Assembly: GCF_040361255.1 (NCBI RefSeq)
Contig: NZ_APNG01000020.1
Coordinates: 16,103-80,102 of the forward strand
Direction: 5' to 3'
Origin: Salinisphaera sp040361255
Lineage (GTDB): Bacteria; Pseudomonadota; Gammaproteobacteria; Nevskiales; Salinisphaeraceae
DNA length: 64,000 nucleotides
The stretch's first letter is position 1, and each line of letters opens with the position of its first letter. Below the pieces are notes generated by a model, which was given only the letters and a program-made list of their open reading frames with translations, had not been told where the DNA came from and did not search any database. Of this stretch, positions 57,342-64,000 are shown one piece after another. The translations under genes were made by a program, and so were the position numbers.

Positions 57342-60236
57342 ATGTCCACGATTAAATCACCAAAGAAGCTCATCGAAGTCGCGCTGCCGCTCGACGACAT
57401 CAACGCCGCCGCAGCGCGCGAAAAGTCGATCCGGCACGGCCATCCTTCGACCTTGCATCTATGGTGGGCGCGCCGACCGCTCGCGGCCGCACGCGCGGTT
57501 CTGTTCGCCCAAATGGTCAACGATCCCGGCGGCGAGCGCGGCTGGTTCACCGGTAAGTCCAAGGCGCAGGCCGACGCCGAGCGCGAAAAACTGTTCGACA
57601 TCATCCGCGACCTCGTCAAATGGGAGAACACGAACAACGAGGCCGTGCTGGAACGCGCCCGTGCAGAAATCCGCAAGAGCTGGCGCGAAACCTGTGAAAT
57701 GAATAAGGGTAAAGCCGGCTTCGATCCGGAGAAATTACCGGCATTCCATGACCCATTCGCCGGCGGTGGCGCCATTCCGCTGGAAGCACAGCGCCTCGGG
57801 CTCGAAGCCCATGCGTCGGACCTTAACCCCGTCGCAGTGCTGATCAACAAGGCGATGATTGAGATTCCGCCGAAATTTGCAGGCCGACCTCCTGTTGGCC
57901 CAACCCCGACAGGCGAAAAGCAAACACAGATGCACGAGGATTGGTCAGGCGCACGTGGCTTAGCTGAGGACGTGCGTCGCTATGGCCACTGGATGCGCGA
58001 GGAAGCTGAAAAAAGAATTGGCCATCTTTACCCAAAGGTCGAGATTACTGCTGACATCATTGCAGAGCGTCCGGATTTAGAACCGCTACTAGGTCAAAGA
58101 AAGACCGTCATAGCATGGATTTGGGCGCGAACCGTGAAGAGCCCAAATCCTGCCTTCTCAGAATCGTACGTCCCACTTGCTTCCAGCTTCGTCTTATCCA
58201 CGAAAAAGGGCAAGCAGACATGGGCAGAGCCTATTATCGATGGCAAGGACTACCACTTCCGGGTACGTCATGGAGTGCCGCCAGAGCGAGCGAAAAACGG
58301 TACGAAGCTCGGACGAGGAGCCAGTTTTCAGTGTATCTTTTCTGGCGCGCCGATCGATAAGAAATACGTACGTAAGCAATTCCGAGAAAAGAGCGCCGGG
58401 CAGCGCCTTATGGCGATCGTAGTTGAAGGCGCTAGAGGACGAATCTATCTTTCGCCCATAGCAAAACACGAAGAAATCGCTATAAAGGCCCAACCGTCCT
58501 GGAAGCCCGATGTCGAAATGAACCAAGATTCGAAGGACTTGCTCAGCGGTCGCGGCTATGGGTTCAAGTACTGGTCTGAATTATTCACTTCACGACAGCT
58601 CGTTGCACTCACGACCTTTTTCGACCTAGTGGCAGAAACGCGGAATAAGGTCATCGCCGATGCTACCGTTAAGGGTCGCGGCATTGCCCCATGCGCGAGT
58701 AAAGAAGCTCAAGCTCGGTTCGCGGAAGCGTATAGTGATGCTATCGCTTTGTTTTTAGCGTTCTCAATTGATAAAGGCGCCAATCTTTGGTCAACAATTA
58801 CGTCTTGGATGAGTGACCGGGGTGCATTCCGCGAAACATTCGCCAGGCAAGCTATCCCGATGGTTTGGGATTACGCAGAATCCAATCCATTTAGTAATTC
58901 TGGCGGCAATATAGCTACTGCGCTCGACAAAATTCGAATGGCGATCGAGTGGTTGCCCGCTAGAGGCGAAGGCGCGGCCCATCAAGAAGATGCTGCGATC
59001 GATGGAACGTCGACAAATTGCGTGATAAGCACTGATCCTCCTTACTACGACAACATCAGCTACGCTGACTTGTCGGATTATTTCTATGTATGGCTCAGGC
59101 GTGCTCTTCGCGACGTATTTCCCGGGCTTTTTGCAACTATGGCGGTCCCTAAATCAGAGGAGTTGATCGCTGCGGCCTACCGGCATGGGGGCAAACACAA
59201 AGCCGAACAATTCTTTCTCGAAGGCATGAAACGGGCGATAACCATCCTTTCTGAAAAAAGTCACCCTGGCTTTCCAGTATCGATTTATTACGCTTTCAAG
59301 CAATCCAAGAATGACGGAATAGGCATTTCTAACAGTGGGTGGTCAACGTTTCTGGAAGCAGTCGTCCACGCAGGATTTAGTATCACAGGTACTTGGCCGG
59401 TCCGGACGGAAGGAGCTGGACGCATTATCGCCACTGGCCGCAACGCGCTGGCCTCCAGCATCGTTTTGATCTGCCGTAAGCGTGACTTATCCGCTGGGTC
59501 AATCACTCGTCGCGACTTCCAACGACAACTTCGGGAGCAAATGCCAGAATCATTAGAGACTATGATTGGCGGCGCCATAGGAAGGTCGCCGATCGCACCT
59601 GTCGATTTAGCGCAAGCTGCTATCGGTCCCGGAATGGCCATTTTTTCCAAACATGAAGCCGTGTTGAACCAAGACGGCTCCTACATGGGCGTACATGACG
59701 CGTTAATACTTATCAATCGCGCCATCAGCGATTTCCTTACCCCCGATGCCGGCGATTTCGACGCCGATACATTGTTTTGCAACAGCTGGTTCGAGCAGTA
59801 TGCTTGGAGCGCAGGCTCGTTCGGCGATGCCGACGTACTAGCCCGGGGTAAGGGCACCTCTGTCGATGGCGTAAGGGAATCCGGCGTCGTCGAATCCGGC
59901 GGCGGCAAGGTACGTCTGCTTCGTTGGACAGAATACCCCGACAGTTGGGACCCCAGAGCCGACCAGCGTACACCGATCTGGGAAGCGTGCCATCACCTGA
60001 TCCGCGCACTGAACACGGACGGTGAATCGGCTGCGGGTGCGCTACTCGCTCGCATGCCCGAACGAGGCGATGCGATTCGTCAGCTCGCCTACCACCTGTA
60101 TACGCTTTGCGAGCGCTCGAAGCGCTCTGAGGACGCTCGTGCCTATAACGAACTCATCACCGCCTGGAACGGTATCGTGACCACGTCGCACGAGACCGGC
60201 CATCGTGACGAGCAGTTGGGCATAACGTTTGAATAG
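57342..60236 (+). CDS. DUF1156 adenine-specific DNA methyltransferase-like protein
   Basis: A 964-residue protein starting with a DUF1156 domain (KKLIEVALPL, then STLHLWWARRPLAAARA). Methylase motif I is DPFAGGG from D137 and motif IV is DPPYYDN from D565, in an order and spacing typical of large amino-methyltransferases; the DPPY tetrad implies N6-adenine or N4-cytosine methylation. It likely marks host DNA, like DrmMI in DISARM. The region 57900-59750 is clearly lower in GC than both ends of the same gene and probably contains the target-recognition part. The ATG at 57342 lacks a ribosome-binding site, suggesting coupling to the NYN gene. Confidence 0.88.
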   Translation: MSTIKSPKKLIEVALPLDDINAAAAREKSIRHGHPSTLHLWWARRPLAAARAVLFAQMVNDPGGERGWFTGKSKAQADAEREKLFDIIRDLVKWENTNNEAVLERARAEIRKSWRETCEMNKGKAGFDPEKLPAFHDPFAGGGAIPLEAQRLGLEAHASDLNPVAVLINKAMIEIPPKFAGRPPVGPTPTGEKQTQMHEDWSGARGLAEDVRRYGHWMREEAEKRIGHLYPKVEITADIIAERPDLEPLLGQRKTVIAWIWARTVKSPNPAFSESYVPLASSFVLSTKKGKQTWAEPIIDGKDYHFRVRHGVPPERAKNGTKLGRGASFQCIFSGAPIDKKYVRKQFREKSAGQRLMAIVVEGARGRIYLSPIAKHEEIAIKAQPSWKPDVEMNQDSKDLLSGRGYGFKYWSELFTSRQLVALTTFFDLVAETRNKVIADATVKGRGIAPCASKEAQARFAEAYSDAIALFLAFSIDKGANLWSTITSWMSDRGAFRETFARQAIPMVWDYAESNPFSNSGGNIATALDKIRMAIEWLPARGEGAAHQEDAAIDGTSTNCVISTDPPYYDNISYADLSDYFYVWLRRALRDVFPGLFATMAVPKSEELIAAAYRHGGKHKAEQFFLEGMKRAITILSEKSHPGFPVSIYYAFKQSKNDGIGISNSGWSTFLEAVVHAGFSITGTWPVRTEGAGRIIATGRNALASSIVLICRKRDLSAGSITRRDFQRQLREQMPESLETMIGGAIGRSPIAPVDLAQAAIGPGMAIFSKHEAVLNQDGSYMGVHDALILINRAISDFLTPDAGDFDADTLFCNSWFEQYAWSAGSFGDADVLARGKGTSVDGVRESGVVESGGGKVRLLRWTEYPDSWDPRADQRTPIWEACHHLIRALNTDGESAAGALLARMPERGDAIRQLAYHLYTLCERSKRSEDARAYNELITAWNGIVTTSHETGHRDEQLGITFE

Positions 60237-60294
60237 GCTCAACCGTCCAACATTTATCGATCAAAGCCCTATACCCGTACTAGATTGAGCACCC

Positions 60295-63111
60295 ATGGCT
60301 ATTAAACCCTGGCGTGAAATCGCGCGCCCGCGAACCGACGTCCTCAAAGGCAACTTTTCGCAATCCGAGTTTGCTGCCGACTTGTCGCAGGTGGTCAAAG
60401 GCGAAGCCTCGCCCGAATACAACGATGCGGCCACGTTTTTCGAGCGCACCTTTATAACGGAAGGTATGCGCCTGTTGTTGACCTCCCTTGTGCAACGACT
60501 GGCAGGCGACAATGGCGATCCGGTCATTCAGCTGCAGACAGCATTCGGTGGCGGCAAGACACATACGTTGCTGGCCGTTTATCACCTCGCGACACGCGAT
60601 GTGTCGACGGATGCCCTGCCCGGCATTCCGCCGCTGCTGGACGCTGCGGACGTTACCGAGCTACCGCGAGCCAGCGTGGCCGTGCTCGATGGCAACCAAC
60701 ATTCGCCGAGCAAGCCGCACGGCTACGACACAACGAGCGTTAATACGCTCTGGGGCGACCTCGCGTATCAGCTCGCCGGCGAACAAGGCTTTGCGCTTAT
60801 TGAGGATGCGGATAAGGACGGAACGTCGCCGGGCAAGCAAGCACTTTCTGAACTGATTCGCATGGCGGCGCCATGCGTCATCCTCATCGATGAGCTCGTC
60901 GCCTATATCCGGCAGTTCGAGCCCGGTCGGAATTACGTCGGCGGCACATTCGACAGTAATTTGTCGTTTGTCCAGGCGCTCACGGAAGCCGTGAAGACGG
61001 TACCGAACGCGATACTGCTCGCGTCTCTGCCTGAGTCCGAAGTCGAGGTTGGCGGCGTGCGCGGCCAGCAGGCGCTTGAGGCTCTTGAAAAATATTTCGG
61101 CCGCGTCGAATCGGTCTGGAAGCCGGTTGGCTCGGAGGAAGCCTTCGAGATCGTGCGTCGCCGGTTATTCGAGGAAACGGCCGACGAAGAAGCGATCCAT
61201 GCCGTATGCCGAGCGTATGCAGATTTTTATCGCGAGCACGCCGATCAGCTACCCCCTGAGACACAGGAGCGGCATTACCTCGAACGGCTATACCAGTCCT
61301 ACCCGGTGCACCCGGAAATCTTCGACCGCTTATATGAGGATTGGTCCACGCTCGGCAAGTTCCAGCGCACGCGCGGCGTGCTGCAGCTTATGGCCGTGGT
61401 GATTCATCAGCTTTGGAACACGAATAACCGCGACGTTCTGATCATGCCCGGCTCGTTGCCGCTGGACGATACGAATGTCCGCAACAAGAGCCTCCACTAC
61501 CTGCCCCAGGGATGGGAAGCAGTGATTGAGGCGGAGGTCGACGGGCCCCGCTCGCAAACAGCGGAGGTCGACGGCCAGGACACCCGGTTCGGCAGTATTC
61601 AGGCCGCGCGTAGGGCGGCGCGTACGATCTTCCTGGGCAGCGCGCCTTCGACGTCCGCGCAGGACATCCGGGGCATCAATGTGCATCGCATCCTCCTCGG
61701 CTGCCTTGAACCCGGTCAAACACCGGCTGTGTATCTGGACGTATTGCGACGGCTTCGCGATCGCCTCCAATACTTGTTCGCCGAGCAAGATCGTTTTTGG
61801 TTCGATACGCGTCCAAACCTGCGGCGTGAAATGGAGGGCCGCAAAGGTGGCTTCTCGGATCTGGAAGATGTTTTTCCCCTCCTTCGCGGGCGCCTGAGTC
61901 GATTATTCGGCAAGGGCAACTGTTTCGGCGGTATACACGTATTCACGCCTTCCGCCGACGTCCCGGATGACTATGGCAAGGGACCTCGCCTGGTCGTATT
62001 GCCTTACCAGGACGGCTACAGCCGAGCGGAGCCATCCCGGGCGCAGGCAGCCGCCGAGGAAATTCTTCGCAATCGGGGCGACCAACCACGCCAAAAGCAG
62101 AATCGCTTGCTATTCCTCGCAGCGGATTATGACGCCGTATCACGACTCAAGGAGCAGGCGCGTACACAGCTTGCATGGAACTCCATCGTCAACGACGTCA
62201 ACCAGGATCGCATAACGCTCGACAACCGCCAGGCCAAGCAAGCCAAACAACAGCTCGATCGAGCGGACGACGTTCTCAAACAACTCCTTCGCGACGCGTA
62301 CAAGTGGATTCTCTGCCCAAGCGGGCGATCGAACAGCAAACACGTAGAGTGGGAAGCGGTAACCGTATCCTCTACCGCACCGAACCTGATCGGCGAAATC
62401 GAGACCAAAGTGCAGGAAGAAGAGTGGCTCGCTCGTGACTGGTCGCCGTTCCATTTAAAACGCGTGCTGGACGCCTGGTACTTCAAGGACGGTAAGCCTG
62501 ACGTTTCGGCCGCAAAGGTCTGGCAGGACACCTGCCAATTCCTTTTCCTGCCACGGCTTATCAACGACAGCGTATTTCGGCGTGCGATTGAGGACGGTCT
62601 CGCCTCACGCGACTACTTCGGCTTTGCGCGTGGAAAGGAAGGCGACGAATACTACGGATTCGCCTTCGACGAGCCCGCGATCATCCATCTTGACGAAGAT
62701 TGCCTGTTGATCGAACGGGAGGCTGCAGTTGCCTATGCCACGGCGATCGCCCCCGCACCGGAACCGGCGCTCGCGCCTCAGCCGGGTGGAGGCCCACAGC
62801 CAAGCCCAGGTGACGGCGGATCAGACCCTGCTCCCCCACCACCACATTCAGGACCAAGCCCCGCGCAGGCAGCAGCGACGCAGTTCTACGGCTCAGTAGC
62901 GCTCGATTCGGTCAAAGCGAAAATGGATTTCGCCACAATTGTCGATGAGGTCATCGAGCAATTCAGCATGGACCCTAATGCTGACGTGACGATATCCGTC
63001 GATATCACGGCTCGATCCGACAAGGGTTTTGGCGAAGCCACGCAACGCGCCGTTCGCGAAAACTGCAACACGCTACGATTCTCGACCGCGGAGTTCGAGG
63101 GTAACGATTGA
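60295..63111 (+). CDS. DUF499 P-loop ATPase
   Basis: A 938-residue AAA-like ATPase of the DUF499 family. Walker A is FGGGKTHT at residues 84-91, Walker B is VILIDEL with D199/E200, and the segment YQSYPVHPEIFDRLYEDW is typical of the family. About 40 residues rich in Pro/Gly (820-860) form a flexible linker to a final ~75-residue domain. DUF499 proteins co-occur with DUF1156 methylases in defence loci, and related large ATPases are BREX components (BrxC/PglY). It begins 58 bases after the methylase stop and closes the recognisable operon. Confidence 0.86.
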   Translation: MAIKPWREIARPRTDVLKGNFSQSEFAADLSQVVKGEASPEYNDAATFFERTFITEGMRLLLTSLVQRLAGDNGDPVIQLQTAFGGGKTHTLLAVYHLATRDVSTDALPGIPPLLDAADVTELPRASVAVLDGNQHSPSKPHGYDTTSVNTLWGDLAYQLAGEQGFALIEDADKDGTSPGKQALSELIRMAAPCVILIDELVAYIRQFEPGRNYVGGTFDSNLSFVQALTEAVKTVPNAILLASLPESEVEVGGVRGQQALEALEKYFGRVESVWKPVGSEEAFEIVRRRLFEETADEEAIHAVCRAYADFYREHADQLPPETQERHYLERLYQSYPVHPEIFDRLYEDWSTLGKFQRTRGVLQLMAVVIHQLWNTNNRDVLIMPGSLPLDDTNVRNKSLHYLPQGWEAVIEAEVDGPRSQTAEVDGQDTRFGSIQAARRAARTIFLGSAPSTSAQDIRGINVHRILLGCLEPGQTPAVYLDVLRRLRDRLQYLFAEQDRFWFDTRPNLRREMEGRKGGFSDLEDVFPLLRGRLSRLFGKGNCFGGIHVFTPSADVPDDYGKGPRLVVLPYQDGYSRAEPSRAQAAAEEILRNRGDQPRQKQNRLLFLAADYDAVSRLKEQARTQLAWNSIVNDVNQDRITLDNRQAKQAKQQLDRADDVLKQLLRDAYKWILCPSGRSNSKHVEWEAVTVSSTAPNLIGEIETKVQEEEWLARDWSPFHLKRVLDAWYFKDGKPDVSAAKVWQDTCQFLFLPRLINDSVFRRAIEDGLASRDYFGFARGKEGDEYYGFAFDEPAIIHLDEDCLLIEREAAVAYATAIAPAPEPALAPQPGGGPQPSPGDGGSDPAPPPPHSGPSPAQAAATQFYGSVALDSVKAKMDFATIVDEVIEQFSMDPNADVTISVDITARSDKGFGEATQRAVRENCNTLRFSTAEFEGND

Positions 63112-64000
63112 TATCCCCTTCTACGAACCATGGTGAATAACTAACTAACACGACGTTTGGGCGAATCTTTTCTATGCGGCGCCAGCTTGGCAGATATGCG
63201 TCGTTATAACGGCCTCGCGCCCATCGCCGCAAGATCGGTCTAGCGAATCTCTTGATCACGCAGTTCATAGGCACGAGGACAAATAGTCACATGCGCGAAG
63301 ATGCCGTCCGATGCACAATGTGCCGGTCCGGATGCACTAACGAAGCACTCCATTCATCATTTAGGTTGCAGCAGGGCCTATAATGCTCTTTCGATAATCG
63401 GTGGCGCGCTATATGACATCAAAACGCGGCCGCTATGATTCGGTGCTATAGCGCTCCGGCAGCACGTAGGTGCACCGGCACGATAGGCTCCTCGAACGCG
63501 ATACGACGGTAGCGCCCCGCCCTGAAGTAGATCGCCGGAGCGCCGCCGATCCGTTCCGTAGCCACACAGGAGCGAAGACACAATAAGATCATCCATGGTC
63601 ATCGGCTCGCCGCGGCCCTGGTCCTACCCCTCGATAAAGAGCTCTGCCGCGCGTGCCGGACCCACAAACATGGATTTTTCGCAAATGCGTGGAAGCGTTC
63701 GGGCCTGCCCGTGTACGACTGTCGCCGACGCTATGAGCGCACTGTCCAGGTTCACGGCGGCGGCACAACTACGCCCACGCAAGGTAGCTTGGGTGTTTCG
63801 GTAGCCAGTCGTAGCCTATAGCACCCCGCCACGGCCGGCCCTCGTTGCTGGTGCGTTCTTTATGGTTGTAAGGCCTGCGCAAGACAGGACGCGGATGACG
63901 AACCGCCCCGTGCAATGGCGCGCTCGGTTAGGCATGGGGCAAATCCGGCATGAGTTACTGTCAAATCTGGTGTATGAGGAAAGGAGCTAGGCGGCTTTCC
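63112..64000. other. 889-base region without a convincing gene at the island end
   Basis: No frame here exceeds 90 codons and none matches a family I know. Short frames with some protein character lie on the minus strand: 63446-63592 (48 codons, fragment RRIAFEEPIVPVHLRAAG) and a fragment ending near 63629 that contains LDSALIASATVVHG, faintly like the C-terminal ALIAATA motif of VapC PIN toxins. An ATG at 63950 (+) opens a frame that leaves the window after 17 codons. The area looks like decayed mobile or toxin-antitoxin DNA. No copy of the tRNA-Thr 3' end was found. Confidence 0.5.

Noticed and set aside
63366..63384. Consensus-like TATAAT at 63379 with possible -35 upstream
   Set aside because: No acceptable -35 at 16-18 bases and no gene downstream on that strand; listed only as chance AT-rich sequence.
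63595..63804. 69-codon plus-strand frame near the right end
   Set aside because: No recognisable motif, and the opposite strand gives a more protein-like fragment; not called as a gene.

Overview
The window is a 64 kb stretch of a high-GC gammaproteobacterial chromosome. The evidence is gene order: the rpsB-tsf-pyrH-frr-uppS-cdsA-rseP-bamA-skp-lpxD-fabZ-lpxA-lpxB-rnhB-dnaE run, the accA-tilS-pyrG-kdsA-eno-ftsB-truD run and the dapC-dapD-yffB-dapE cluster are standard gammaproteobacterial neighbourhoods. GC-rich third codon positions dominate up to about 50.6 kb. I cannot name a genus with confidence.

Layout. Positions 1-3138 (+) hold the end of a Suf iron-sulfur locus (sufD, sufS), a Rieske ferredoxin and a small membrane protein. 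From about 3.2 to 37.7 kb almost everything is on the minus strand: recJ and the threonine/alanine genes (alaC, hom, thrC); the nlpD-yqaA-pcm-surE group; truD-ftsB-eno-kdsA-pyrG-tilS-accA-dnaE; the outer-membrane/lipid A cluster rnhB-lpxB-lpxA-fabZ-lpxD-skp-bamA-rseP-cdsA-uppS; and the translation cluster frr-pyrH-tsf-rpsB. One plus-strand gene (smr) interrupts it. A divergent intergenic region at 37.68-37.94 kb separates rpsB from map-glnD-dapC-dapD-yffB-dapE on the plus strand. Then come a cNMP-binding/patatin protein, class I aldolase and tRNA-Ser(TGA) on the minus strand, and a lipoprotein amidase and tRNA-Thr(CGT) on the plus strand.

The accessory part begins immediately 3' of the tRNA-Thr(CGT) gene (50708-50783). 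Five co-directional genes follow: an SNF2-type helicase with a C-terminal DUF3883-like domain, a DUF262 protein, a NYN-domain ribonuclease-like protein, a DUF1156 adenine-methylase-like protein and a DUF499 P-loop ATPase. I read this as a candidate anti-phage system resembling, but not matching, DISARM, sitting in a tRNA-targeted island. A 196-base gap before the NYN gene holds three consecutive stem-loops and may encode a structured RNA. The last 0.9 kb has no convincing gene and looks like degraded DNA; the right island boundary and any integrase lie outside the window.

Of the core findings, the most notable is the coordinated absence of three MEP-pathway genes (dxr, ispD, ispF) from conserved loci where they normally sit, plus the absence of rpoS after nlpD. 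No CRISPR array, insertion sequence or rRNA gene was seen.
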